Assembly (NCBI GenBank): GCA_029266835.1
Contig: JAQSWD010000001.1
Location: 1 to 64,000, forward strand
Source of the DNA: Steroidobacteraceae bacterium
Lineage (GTDB): Bacteria; Pseudomonadota; Gammaproteobacteria; Steroidobacterales; Steroidobacteraceae
DNA length: 64,000 bases
Direction: 5' to 3'
A program made the translations under genes and the position numbers. The notes beneath the pieces were generated by a model. It saw only the letters and a list, made by a program, of their open reading frames with translations, was not told the origin of the DNA and made no database searches. Positions 56,239 to 64,000 of this stretch are shown here, one piece after another; position 1 is the stretch's first letter, and every line of letters starts with the position of its first letter.

Positions 56239-57381
56239 ATGGGGGCGAACGTTGAACCAGCGTTCTCGCTGGGCTTGGAAGAAGAATATCTGCTCGTGGA
56301 TCTCGCCACGCGCGATCTCATTGCCGATCCCCCTGCGGAACTGCTCCAGCGCTGCATAGCTGAGACGGACGGGCGCGTCAGCCCCGAATTCCTGCGGTCG
56401 CAGCTCGAGGTTAAAACCTCGGTGTGCGCCTCGGTGGCGGGCATGCGCCGCGAGCTGGCCACCCTGCGACGCATGGTCTGCAACATCGCCGCCGAGTACG
56501 GTATCGCGCCCATCGCGGCGTCGACACATCCATTCGCCCGACCGGTGAAGCGGCCGCCGCATACCGATCACGAGCGTTATGCCGATATCGCCCGCGAAGT
56601 GCAGGGCGGCGCGAGGCGCATGATCATCTGCGGCATGCACGTGCACGTCGGTCTCGATGACGACGAGTTGCGCATCGCGGTGATGAACCAGCTCAAGTAC
56701 TTCGTGCCGCATCTTCTGGCCATGAGTTGTTCATCGCCATTCTGGGAAGGAGATGACATGGGCATGCAGTCGTTCCGGTTGATGCTGCTGTCGTCGCTGC
56801 CGCGCACGGGCTTGCCCGAACCCTTCGAGAGCTACGGCGAGTTCAGGCGCCAGCTCGACCAGTTGGTGCGCAACGGTCTGATCGAGGACACCACCAAGAT
56901 CTGGTGGGACATCCGCCCGAGCTCGCGTTATCCCACGCTCGAGACCCGTGTGTTTGACTGCTGCACGCATCTCGACGACGCCGTATGCCTGGCGGCGCTC
57001 AATCTTTCACTGGTGCGCATGCTGTACAGGCTGCGCCGCGAGAACAAGATGTGGCGTCCATACGCGCACATGCTCATCGCCGAGAACCGCTGGCGCGCCA
57101 TGCGCTTCGGCACCGATGCCAGCCTGCTGGATCTCGCACGCGGCGAACTCGTCCCTTTTCCCGAGCTGCTCGAGGAATTGCTGGCGCTGATCCGCGAGGA
57201 CGCGGAGGCATTGGGGTGCCTGGCGGAAACTGAACATGCGCGCACGCTGCTCAAGCGCGGCACGAGCGCGCATCAGCAGATGGACGTGTACCAGGCCGCG
57301 CGCGACCAGGGCGCGACCGACGGAGAAGCCTTGTCCGCGGTGGTGGGCTGGCTGGCGAAAACCACCTGCGAGGTGGGCTGA
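56239..57381 (+). CDS. ybdK: carboxylate-amine ligase, YbdK family (GCS2-like)
   Basis: A 380-residue ATP-dependent ligase of the glutamate-cysteine ligase 2 fold. GLEEEYLLVD near residue 12, MIICGMHVHVGLDD near 128, WWDIRPSSRYPTLETRVFD near 220 and HARTLLKRGTSAHQQM near 333 are characteristic of YbdK. E. coli YbdK has weak gamma-glutamylcysteine synthase activity; the natural substrate is unknown. The next gene begins two bases after its stop and may be co-transcribed. Confidence 0.9.
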   Translation: MGANVEPAFSLGLEEEYLLVDLATRDLIADPPAELLQRCIAETDGRVSPEFLRSQLEVKTSVCASVAGMRRELATLRRMVCNIAAEYGIAPIAASTHPFARPVKRPPHTDHERYADIAREVQGGARRMIICGMHVHVGLDDDELRIAVMNQLKYFVPHLLAMSCSSPFWEGDDMGMQSFRLMLLSSLPRTGLPEPFESYGEFRRQLDQLVRNGLIEDTTKIWWDIRPSSRYPTLETRVFDCCTHLDDAVCLAALNLSLVRMLYRLRRENKMWRPYAHMLIAENRWRAMRFGTDASLLDLARGELVPFPELLEELLALIREDAEALGCLAETEHARTLLKRGTSAHQQMDVYQAARDQGATDGEALSAVVGWLAKTTCEVG

Positions 57382-57383
57382 AG

Positions 57384-58106
57384 GTGAAGAACCCCTGGGT
57401 CTGGGCGTGGTGCGTCACCGCCGGCCTCGTCGTCGGGTTCATTCTCGGGCGGGGCGGGGGCGAGCCGGACGATGTTCCTCAGGCCGCGCAACCCGTCCCG
57501 GCGAGTGGCGACATCGAGGACGCTCCTCGCGCCGTTGCGGAGTTGCCTGCGGCGCCGTCGCCCGGTGCCGCCACGCAGGCGATGCAGAGCCAGCGCGCGC
57601 CGCCGCAGCCGCCGCCGTCGCCAGCTCCCGCTGAGGCGCCGCCGGTCTCGGGAAACCTGCCCGCCGGGGCGAAGTCGCCGTTCATGCGTTCGATCGATTC
57701 GGGCGTCGTTACTCCCATCGACGCGGGCGATGTGTTCAACAAGCAGATCGCGCGCGCATCCACGACAGACCAGCCCAACCAGCTGGGCGATGCCCACCGC
57801 GAGCTCGAGCGCGAAGCGCGCGATGACGGCTGGGCCTATTTGATGGAAGCTGAGCTGCAGAATTCCATGATTAATGCCACCAGCACCGGGCAGTTCAAGA
57901 TGGAGCACGTGGAGTGCCGCGCGACCATCTGCGAGGTGCGCGTGTCCGGCAGCAGTGACCAGGCCGACGCGGTACGCGAGTGGAGCAATACCCTGCCTTC
58001 GAACACGTTCAATCAGCGGCTGTTCATGAACGTGTCTTCGACCATTGCGTCGCATGAGCGCATCGACGCCATCTACATCTTCAGGCGGCCGGCGAACAAC
58101 CCCTAG
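57384..58106 (+). CDS. membrane-anchored periplasmic protein of unknown function
   Basis: A 240-residue protein starting at GTG 57384. The first 27 residues include one membrane helix (VWAWCVTAGLVVGFILG). A Pro/Ala-rich disordered stretch to about residue 95 leads to a small domain of about 130 residues: ELEREARDDGWAYLMEAELQNSMIN, then MEHVECRATICEVRVSG with a Cys pair, and DAIYIFRRP at the end. The Cys pair suggests a disulfide in the periplasm. No family was recognised. It converges on the subtilase gene with a hairpin between them. Confidence 0.65.
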   Translation: MKNPWVWAWCVTAGLVVGFILGRGGGEPDDVPQAAQPVPASGDIEDAPRAVAELPAAPSPGAATQAMQSQRAPPQPPPSPAPAEAPPVSGNLPAGAKSPFMRSIDSGVVTPIDAGDVFNKQIARASTTDQPNQLGDAHRELEREARDDGWAYLMEAELQNSMINATSTGQFKMEHVECRATICEVRVSGSSDQADAVREWSNTLPSNTFNQRLFMNVSSTIASHERIDAIYIFRRPANNP

Positions 58107-58122
58107 CCACCGACGGGTGGCT
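58105..58122. terminator. hairpin between converging genes
   Basis: AGCCACC (58105-58111) pairs with GGTGGCT (58116-58122) across a 4-base loop. It covers the stops of the converging genes at 58106 and 58122 but has no T-tract, so its strength as a terminator is uncertain. Confidence 0.4.
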
Positions 58123-59405
58123 CAGATGCTGCAGCGGGCGCTCCGAACCAGCTGCGCCAGCGCCGTGCAGGCATTCACCGATAGATAGGGGCCGCGCGTG
58201 GTGTCGTGCCGGATCGTTGACTGCCTGAGCAGAGCGCGCAGGCGCGACGCGCCCAGCTTGCCGTTCTTCGCCAGCAGCAGCGCCACCACGCCGGTGACCT
58301 GCGCGGTGGCCAGCGAACTGCCGGACGCGAAATCGTAGTGCCCATCGGGCACCAGCGTGACGATGTCGCGCGCCGGCGCGCGGAACGCGGCATCCTCGGC
58401 CGTCGATTCCGATTCGGCCACCGGCAAGACACCCGGTAGTTTGCCGGGGAAGGCGTGGCGCGGATCGGAAGACGCCGCGCCGACGACGATGACGCCGGCG
58501 CCCGCGGCCTTGTCGACCAGCGCTTCCAGCAGCGGATCGCTGGGCCCTACCAGGCTGAGATTGATGACTTGCGCTCGCGCGGTCAGGGCGTCGGCCAGCG
58601 CCTGCGCGATGGTGAACGAGTTGCAGCGCCCGGCGGCGCCGGGCGCCGGGTGCCAGCAGGCCTTGTAGGCGAACAGTTTCACATCGGGCGCCACGCCCAC
58701 GATGCCGATGCCGTTGTTGGCGGCGGCGGCGATGAGTCCGGCTACCTGTGTGCCGTGGCGGTCGGCGTGGAACGCCGCGTCATCATCATCGACATAGTTG
58801 CGCGTGAGCTGGGTGCGGCCGGCGAGGTCGGGATGGCGCGTGTCCACGCCGGTGTCGATGACCGCGACGCGCACTCCGGCGCCGCGGCTCATCACATGCG
58901 CTTCGGCCACGTCCAGCGCGAGCACGTTCGCCTGCAGCCTGGCGTACGGATCGTCATAGCCGGTTTTGGTCTCGGTACTCGACTCGAATTCATTCAGCGG
59001 CTGCACGATGCGCACGCGCCGGTCGCCACGCAGCTTGTCGATGACGGCTTCGCGCGTCGTGCCCGGCGCTATGCGGAACAACACGCAATGCATGGCCAAC
59101 TGCTCGATGGGCCACTCGGACACGCGCGTCAGCGCATATTGCCGCGCGAGATCACCGATGACCGCTGCCGCGGGGGCGCCCACGCGGTAGCTGGACGTGG
59201 TGCCGTAGCCATGCGCGGTGCCACCCACGGCGCCGGGTCGCGCCGTGACCGGGTTATTGACAGCCACCACGATGAATTGCGCGGGCGCGGAGCGCACTTC
59301 CGCCGGCGTGAGCACGGGCGGCGCCGCGGCCGAGACGAAGCTCGCGCCCGCCAGCAGGCAGGCGAACAATGTCTCAACGAGCGATGGGCTGCGCGAACGT
59401 GACAT
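58122..59405 (-). CDS. subtilisin-like (S8) serine protease
   Basis: A 427-residue exported protease. A signal peptide ends near GASFVSAAAPP. A prodomain-like region reaches about residue 165 (HCVLFRIAPGTTREAVIDKLRGDRRVRIVQPL). The catalytic Asp is in VRVAVIDTGVDTRHPDL, the His in DRHGTQVAGLIA, the oxyanion Asn region is INLSLVG and the Ser is in SGSSLATAQVTGV. The last is GSS where most family members have GTS. It is the last gene of a sigma factor/anti-sigma/protease operon and overlaps the anti-sigma gene by 32 bases. It is probably periplasmic or secreted and may take part in the signal cascade. Confidence 0.85.
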   Translation of the reverse strand: MSRSRSPSLVETLFACLLAGASFVSAAAPPVLTPAEVRSAPAQFIVVAVNNPVTARPGAVGGTAHGYGTTSSYRVGAPAAAVIGDLARQYALTRVSEWPIEQLAMHCVLFRIAPGTTREAVIDKLRGDRRVRIVQPLNEFESSTETKTGYDDPYARLQANVLALDVAEAHVMSRGAGVRVAVIDTGVDTRHPDLAGRTQLTRNYVDDDDAAFHADRHGTQVAGLIAAAANNGIGIVGVAPDVKLFAYKACWHPAPGAAGRCNSFTIAQALADALTARAQVINLSLVGPSDPLLEALVDKAAGAGVIVVGAASSDPRHAFPGKLPGVLPVAESESTAEDAAFRAPARDIVTLVPDGHYDFASGSSLATAQVTGVVALLLAKNGKLGASRLRALLRQSTIRHDTTRGPYLSVNACTALAQLVRSARCSI

Positions 59406-60057
59406 TCGGATCCTTGGAAACCGCGGCGGCCACCGATTCGGCGGAAGCCCCGGACGCGACCGCGTCGGCCGAGAGTGCCGCCGTGAAATTGCCGGAAAGG
59501 CCGGGCCCGGAAACGATGCTCAATCCCTGGTGGGTAAGCAAGGTATTGACGCTGTCGATGGAAGCGTCGGGCGCGAATACCAGGCTGACCAACGGCGCGT
59601 CCGGGCGTGCGGCGTGTTTCGGCGTCTCGCTGGTCACCGTGACGAAGCCTGGCTTGCCAGCATCCGGCGTGCGCAGCGCGTTGATGCCGAACAGCGCCAG
59701 GCCGATGCCCTGCACGACCACCGCCGCCGCCAGCCAGCGCACGGGGCGCGAGGCACGGCGCGGCGCCGCTTCGACGGACCGCTTCCCCGGCGTGGCGGAC
59801 TCGGCCGCCTCGATGCGCGCCCAGAGCTTGTCGAAGGAACGCTGCTCTTCAGTGGCGTTCGCCTGGTCAGGTTCGGCGCCCGCTCTGCTCAGATTGCCGG
59901 ACAACATGCGCTGCGCGGACAACTCGGCGCGGCACTCGGCGCAGGCCTGAACGTGCGCTTCGACCCATTCACGGTCGGCCGCCGCGATACGGCCATTGGC
60001 GAGCCAGGGCAACAGGTCCCAGGCTTCGGCGTGCGTGTCGGGAATGCGCGAGGTCAT
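59374..60057 (-). CDS. anti-sigma factor with ZAS zinc finger and periplasmic propeptide-like domain
   Basis: A 227-residue protein starting at ATG 60057 (ATGA overlap with the sigma factor). The N-terminus has the ZAS motif HVQACAEC (H-x3-C-x2-C) near residue 35, which holds an ECF sigma factor. A membrane helix lies near residue 125 (WLAAAVVVQGIGLALFGINAL). The exported C-terminus (VSLVFAPDASIDSVNTLLTHQGLSIVSGPG..., ending DPNVTFAQP) looks like an inhibitor_I9/subtilase propeptide. The subtilase itself is encoded directly downstream. Regulated proteolysis of this protein would release the sigma factor; that is inference. Confidence 0.8.
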   Translation of the reverse strand: MTSRIPDTHAEAWDLLPWLANGRIAAADREWVEAHVQACAECRAELSAQRMLSGNLSRAGAEPDQANATEEQRSFDKLWARIEAAESATPGKRSVEAAPRRASRPVRWLAAAVVVQGIGLALFGINALRTPDAGKPGFVTVTSETPKHAARPDAPLVSLVFAPDASIDSVNTLLTHQGLSIVSGPGLSGNFTAALSADAVASGASAESVAAAVSKDPNVTFAQPIAR

Positions 60058-60668
60058 GAGCGGTCTCCGGAAGGATCCTGCATGCCCGCGAGGGCGGGCA
60101 GCACTTGTTTGAGGGTTTCGCGTGCGCGGAACAGCCGGGTCTTCACCGTGTTCACGGGGCAGTCGAGGATGGCGGCCACTTCCTCGCAGGAATGGCCCAA
60201 CGTGTACGTGAGTTCCAGCGCCATGCGCTGTTCCACCGGCAGCCGTTCGAGGCCCAGCGAAATCCACTGCTGGTTGTTCTCGTCGTCATCGGTCGACTCG
60301 ACGCTCACCGAATCCTCGTCGAATTCGTGGTCCGCCACGGGACGCAGCTTGGCGCGGCGCAGGGTGTTCAGCGCGCGGCGGTAGGCGATGCCGATGATCC
60401 ACGTGGACAGCTGCGAGGCGCCGCGGAATTCGCTGGCCTTGGTCCAGACCACCCAGAAGGTGTCGTTGACCACTTCCTCGATGTCTTCGCGGCGCACGGA
60501 CATGCGCGTCAGCAGGCGGCTGAGTCGCTGGTGATAATTGCCGTACAACGTGCGGAAGGCGGCCTGGTCCCTGGACTTCGCGATGCGCTCCAGCAGTTCG
60601 CGCTCGGACTGGTCGTTGGAGGGGGCAAGTGCCCGTGGGGCTTGGGTTTGTACCATCTTCATGCCCAT
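60054..60668 (-). CDS. ECF-type RNA polymerase sigma factor
   Basis: A 204-residue sigma factor. Region 2 (about 35-110): FRTLYGNYHQRLSRLL, VVNDTFWVVWTKASEFRG and STWIIGIAYRRALNTLRR. Region 4 (about 140-190): LPVEQRMALELTYTLGHSCEEVAAILDCPVNTVKTRLFRARETLK. There is no region 1.1 or 3. The acidic linker (DEDSVSVESTDDDEN) is unusual. The start may be ATG 60668, 60662 or 60656. It is the first gene of the sigma/anti-sigma/subtilase operon. The target promoter could not be found reliably in the 42-base upstream gap. Confidence 0.9.
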   Translation of the reverse strand: MGMKMVQTQAPRALAPSNDQSERELLERIAKSRDQAAFRTLYGNYHQRLSRLLTRMSVRREDIEEVVNDTFWVVWTKASEFRGASQLSTWIIGIAYRRALNTLRRAKLRPVADHEFDEDSVSVESTDDDENNQQWISLGLERLPVEQRMALELTYTLGHSCEEVAAILDCPVNTVKTRLFRARETLKQVLPALAGMQDPSGDRS

Positions 60669-60710
60669 GAGTACCGGAGCCCGCGGGTTCGGTTCCCTGC
60701 TGCGTTCCGT

Positions 60711-61517
60711 TCAGGGACTGGTCGAAAAACGCCACAGGGCGGTGAATGCCACGCGGTCACCCACGGCGTCTTCGATGAAGATGCCCGTGGCGTCCGTGTC
60801 CACCCCCAGCCAGGCCAGCTGGAGCTCGATGGGCCTGAAACTGCCCACCAGCGTGATGTTCCAGTAACTGAAACTTTCGTTGTAGACGCCGTCCAGGCCG
60901 TAATGCCCCACGCCCGCAGCCAGCGAATAGCGATCGTTGAAGGGGTGACGGGCGGAAATTTCCAGGGCCCAGGCGCCATCGTTCCGGTAGCCGGGCGCGG
61001 AAGACAGGGCCTGGGTATTGGGCGAGTAGATAGCGGCGACGAACACACGGTTGCGATACCCCATGGTCGCCGTGACTTCACTGCGGTTGTAGTTCACTCT
61101 CCGCGGATCGTCGGGATACAGGTACTGCGACAGCCGCAGGTCCGCAGAAAGGTAGTCGCCCAGGCGCCAGTACCGGCCCGCCCAGAAGTCGAGTTCCATT
61201 TGCGGGCTGGGGCCGGGATTCGGATCGGCGGTGGCGGCGAAGCCGCCGACGTAAAACCCGAGCGGGAATTCGACGTCGAGCGAGGCTTGCGCCGCAGGTT
61301 TCCCGCGCGTCAAAGAAAAGCCGCGATACACGAAATCGCTGGTCGCGCCGAGGCTGCCAGAGATGATGGTCCCCGAAGAGGGGGTCCCGGAAGACTGGGC
61401 CCCGGAAGATTGGGACGAGGAGCCGTCGCGCGTTTCATCGGCCAGTGCGGCCCCGGTGAAGGCAAGGCAGACCAGCAGTCTTCCGATGAGGCACGTCACT
61501 GGCAGGGTTTCCCTCAA
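60711..61517 (-). CDS. TorF-family putative porin
   Basis: A 268-residue outer-membrane beta-barrel protein. The signal peptide ends near LLVCLAFTGAALA; a Ser/Gly-rich linker (to about 50) precedes amphipathic strands (ISGSLGATSDFVYRGFSLTRG, FPLGFYVGGFAATADP, MELDFWAGRYWRL, YWNITLVGSFRP). The sequence resembles the TorF/TIGR02001 group of putative porins. The last strand ends in a barrel-type residue pattern (ALWRFSTSP). It is upstream of the sigma-factor gene in the same orientation, 42 bases away, but not clearly in the same operon. Confidence 0.7.
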   Translation of the reverse strand: MRETLPVTCLIGRLLVCLAFTGAALADETRDGSSSQSSGAQSSGTPSSGTIISGSLGATSDFVYRGFSLTRGKPAAQASLDVEFPLGFYVGGFAATADPNPGPSPQMELDFWAGRYWRLGDYLSADLRLSQYLYPDDPRRVNYNRSEVTATMGYRNRVFVAAIYSPNTQALSSAPGYRNDGAWALEISARHPFNDRYSLAAGVGHYGLDGVYNESFSYWNITLVGSFRPIELQLAWLGVDTDATGIFIEDAVGDRVAFTALWRFSTSP

Positions 61518-61709
61518 GGCCTTCCGTAAGCCGTCGCGAGTCTGACGAGTCGTTGCCGGGCTGGCAAGCCGCGCAACTGCGTCACAACTGGGGACTTCCG
61601 CAGGGAAATCCCGCTTCAGTACTCCGGCTCGCGACCGTTACCCGAAGAGCACCGATACCCTTTTGCCACCGTGCATTACGTCACGCGGAGTATCCGGTCC
61701 TCGAAATAC

Positions 61710-64000
61710 ATGAATCTTTCGCTGGGGTCATTTCTGGATCGATGGTCGCGCGCGTTGATCGCGGGCTGTCTCTGCTATGGCATCACCATTTCCGTTGCCC
61801 TGCTCGCGGGATGGGGCGGAGAGGCACTGGCGAACTGGATCAGTGCCTGGGGATCGTTCCCGATCATGTTCACGTCGATGCTGCTCGCATGGCCACTGCT
61901 GACCAGCCAGTCACTTCGACCGCGGCGCCGTCTCGCCTTCCAGCTCCTGTTCGCGGCGCTGGTGCTGGACGCGGTGGCCAGCACCGGTTGGGCGATCGGC
62001 GCGCTCACCACCAGCGAGACTTTCGGATCGTGGCCCGACGTGGTCTGGCTGTTCTACTACCCGCTGGAAGCCTGGGCATTCATGCTTCTCTACTTCGAGT
62101 TGGGCGGAAGGCTGGACAACACACGGTCCCTGGTGGATTTCGCGACCCTGGTGATCGGCTTCGGCGCATTGCTCTGGTTCACCGTGCTCGAACCGGTCGC
62201 GCACATGAACGCACAGCAACTCGCGGACCAGTGGGCTGCCACCGGATACGGACTGGGTAACGCGATCTGCATCATCGCCGGTGCAATGCTCGCCATGCAG
62301 GTCACTGACTGGCGCGCCGAACGCGCGATCACCTGGCTGCTGCTCGCGCTGGTGGCCTCGCTGTTTGCCGATCTCCTGTGGGTGAGCGCGGAGCTCGATG
62401 AGGCCTACGAGATGGGCGCGCCCATCGACCTCATTTATCTGGCTTACTACTTCTGCCTCGTGGTGAGCCTCAACGCCCAGCGCAACGAGAAGGCCAATGT
62501 GATCACGCGCGGAATGCAGGGCGACCTGCGCGGTTCGCTGCCCGTGGTCGCGCTCATGGTGGGCGTGATGGCGCTGCTCAACGTGACGCTGAATCTCGCG
62601 AACGCCGACTCGCCCGTCCTGATCGGCGTGATCCTCGTGGCGACGGCGCTGGTGGTGTTCAGCCAGGCGCTGGCCACGCGTGAAGTGGTGAGCCTGCATC
62701 GCGAGGTCGCCACGCGTCGCTTCGACGAACGCCTCACGGAGCTGGTGCGCCGTTCCAGCGACATGATCGCCATCTGCGATGGTGACGGCACCATTCGCTA
62801 CGCCAGTCCTTCGTCGGAACAGCTGCTCGGCGTGCGGCCGGGAGAACTCGCCGGTCAGAAGTTCGATGACGTGCTGGGGCCCGAGGCTCCGCAGGTGCGC
62901 GCGGTCTTCGACAAGGTAGTCGCCATCGCGCATTCGGAGCAGACGGCCAAGTTCTCCATCCCGAAGCAGGACGATGAAAAGCGCTCTTACAAGATGGTGA
63001 TCGCCAACCTCATGCACGTGGAATCCATCCGCGGCCTGACGCTGAACATCCGCGACATCTCCGACGCGACGCGACTGCACGACCAGCTGCACACGCTGGC
63101 GTTCCACGATTCGCTGACCCTGCTGGCCAACCGGTCGCTGTTCACCGATCGCGTGCATCACGCGCTCAAACACATCGCCGACGGAATGACACCCGCCGTG
63201 CTGTTCATCGATCTCGACAATTTCAAGACCGTCAACGACAGCCTCGGTCATGGTGCCGGCGACCAGCTGCTGCGCGGCTTCGCGCACCGCCTCGTGCAAT
63301 GCACGCGCGCCGGCGACACGGTGGCGCGCCTGGGCGGCGACGAATTCGCGGTGCTCATCGATCACGCGGCGAACGAGGAGGCCGCGATGGCGGTGGCGCG
63401 CCAGATCCTCGATGCCTGCCGGCAGCCTTTCGAGATCGATGGCCGGCCGCTGCGCGCCGGTGTGAGCATCGGTGTCGCCATGTCCGATCGCGTCAGCACG
63501 GTTGAGCGGCTGATGCGGAACGCCGACGCGGCCATGTATTCGGCCAAGTCGCGCGGCAAGGGACATGCGGAGATGTTCCAGCCCGAAATGTTGCGCGCCG
63601 CGCGCCGGCGTATGCGCATCGAGAACGAACTGGCAACGGCCATCGACTCCGGGCAACTCGAGGCCCACTACCAGCCCATCGTCGACCTCTCTTCGCGTCA
63701 TCTCGTGGGAGTCGAGGCGCTGATGCGCTGGCGACACCCCACGCGCGGCCTGGTGATGCCGGGTGATTTCATCCCGCTGGCGGAGGAAACCGGGCAGATC
63801 GTGCCCATGACCCAGTGGATACTGAATCGCGCCTGCGCGGACGCGATGTGTCTGCAGCGCGAGATCACGCGCGGCGAAGGGTTGCGTGTCGCCGTGAACG
63901 TTTCCAGCCGCTATCTCAACCATGGCAATGTGGTCGCGGATGTGCGCGCCGCGTTGGCCGGGCATCGCCTGCGGCCCGATTGCCTGATCCTCGAAGTGAC
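61710..64000 (+). CDS. membrane-bound PAS-GGDEF-EAL cyclic-di-GMP protein (3' end cut off)
   Basis: At least 763 residues; the window ends inside the EAL domain. ATG 61710 opens a membrane domain with eight or nine hydrophobic segments (to about residue 320: LIAGCLCYGITISVALLAG, FPIMFTSMLLAWPLL, LVVALMVGVMALLNVTLN). This is followed by a PAS domain (about 345-460: LVRRSSDMIAICDGDGTIRYASPSSEQLLG), GGDEF (about 470-635, VARLGGDEFAVL near 540) and EAL (from about 643, GVEALMRWRHP, LAEETGQIVPMTQWIL). The ribosome site is weak. It likely senses a membrane or hydrophobic signal and adjusts cyclic-di-GMP, which commonly governs EPS output. Confidence 0.85.
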   Translation, partial: MNLSLGSFLDRWSRALIAGCLCYGITISVALLAGWGGEALANWISAWGSFPIMFTSMLLAWPLLTSQSLRPRRRLAFQLLFAALVLDAVASTGWAIGALTTSETFGSWPDVVWLFYYPLEAWAFMLLYFELGGRLDNTRSLVDFATLVIGFGALLWFTVLEPVAHMNAQQLADQWAATGYGLGNAICIIAGAMLAMQVTDWRAERAITWLLLALVASLFADLLWVSAELDEAYEMGAPIDLIYLAYYFCLVVSLNAQRNEKANVITRGMQGDLRGSLPVVALMVGVMALLNVTLNLANADSPVLIGVILVATALVVFSQALATREVVSLHREVATRRFDERLTELVRRSSDMIAICDGDGTIRYASPSSEQLLGVRPGELAGQKFDDVLGPEAPQVRAVFDKVVAIAHSEQTAKFSIPKQDDEKRSYKMVIANLMHVESIRGLTLNIRDISDATRLHDQLHTLAFHDSLTLLANRSLFTDRVHHALKHIADGMTPAVLFIDLDNFKTVNDSLGHGAGDQLLRGFAHRLVQCTRAGDTVARLGGDEFAVLIDHAANEEAAMAVARQILDACRQPFEIDGRPLRAGVSIGVAMSDRVSTVERLMRNADAAMYSAKSRGKGHAEMFQPEMLRAARRRMRIENELATAIDSGQLEAHYQPIVDLSSRHLVGVEALMRWRHPTRGLVMPGDFIPLAEETGQIVPMTQWILNRACADAMCLQREITRGEGLRVAVNVSSRYLNHGNVVADVRAALAGHRLRPDCLILEV

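Noticed and set aside
61553-62260. Plus-strand open frame of 235 codons
   Set aside because: It overlaps the membrane domain of the GGDEF/EAL gene in another frame and shows no motifs.
61911-63965. Minus-strand open frame of 684 codons
   Set aside because: It is antisense to the GGDEF/EAL gene, which has all its motifs intact on the plus strand.

Overview
The window reads as chromosomal DNA of a high-GC Gammaproteobacterium, plausibly a Nevskiales/Steroidobacterales- or Xanthomonadales-like lineage. This is inferred from the gene families: an XrtA (exosortase)/PEP-CTERM exopolysaccharide locus, a GlrK-QseG-GlrR two-component set, SrkA, YbdK and PAS/GAF/GGDEF/EAL proteins. No rRNA, tRNA, insertion sequence, phage or CRISPR array was seen. 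The exosortase itself is not in the window and probably lies to the left, since a FemAB-type gene is cut by the left edge.

Region 1 (1-21.6 kb) is mostly one long plus-strand run of exopolysaccharide genes with many 4-base start/stop overlaps. It holds a Wzx-type flippase, two acyl/aminoacyl-transferase-like proteins, six or seven GT4-type glycosyltransferases, an AsnB-type amidotransferase, an O-glycosylation ligase-like membrane protein, a Gfo/Idh/MocA dehydrogenase, an SDR epimerase, a hexapeptide acyltransferase, a broken methyltransferase and a frameshifted lyase-like protein. Region 2 (21.6-25.2 kb) holds two secreted minus-strand proteins, one a parallel beta-helix, and a divergent PEP-CTERM protein. 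Their shared intergenic region has a perfect CRP-type palindrome and a second inverted repeat.

Region 3 (25.2-33.4 kb, minus strand) is a second polysaccharide operon: an ABC exporter (Wzm/Wzt type), a broken GT2, and enzymes for an acylated amino-sugar acid resembling WbpB/WbpE/WbpD, plus a second DegT/epimerase/PglD-like set. Region 4 is an 8-kb gene for a secreted mosaic protein of about 2630 residues with a sigma54-type promoter in front. It is followed by a TolB-like protein, an MFS transporter, an XrtA-type polysaccharide deacetylase and a second PEP-CTERM gene, also behind a near-consensus sigma54 promoter.

Region 5 (46.2-64 kb) holds regulatory and housekeeping genes: galE-glrK-qseG-glrR (minus), srkA, a lipoprotein, a 1220-residue PAS/GAF/GGDEF/EAL protein, ybdK, a sigma factor/anti-sigma/subtilase operon, a TorF-like porin and a membrane-bound GGDEF/EAL protein cut by the right edge.

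The most notable points are: (i) two strong sigma54 promoters in front of exported surface proteins, next to a GlrR-type sigma54 activator; (ii) the mosaic protein, which joins a deacetylase-like head to an N,N-dimethylformamidase-like module and DUF4082/Ig repeats; (iii) a shared 10-residue C-terminal tail on two otherwise unrelated secreted proteins; (iv) four reading-frame or internal-deletion lesions confined to 7-29 kb; (v) an anti-sigma factor whose exported part looks like the propeptide of the subtilase next to it.
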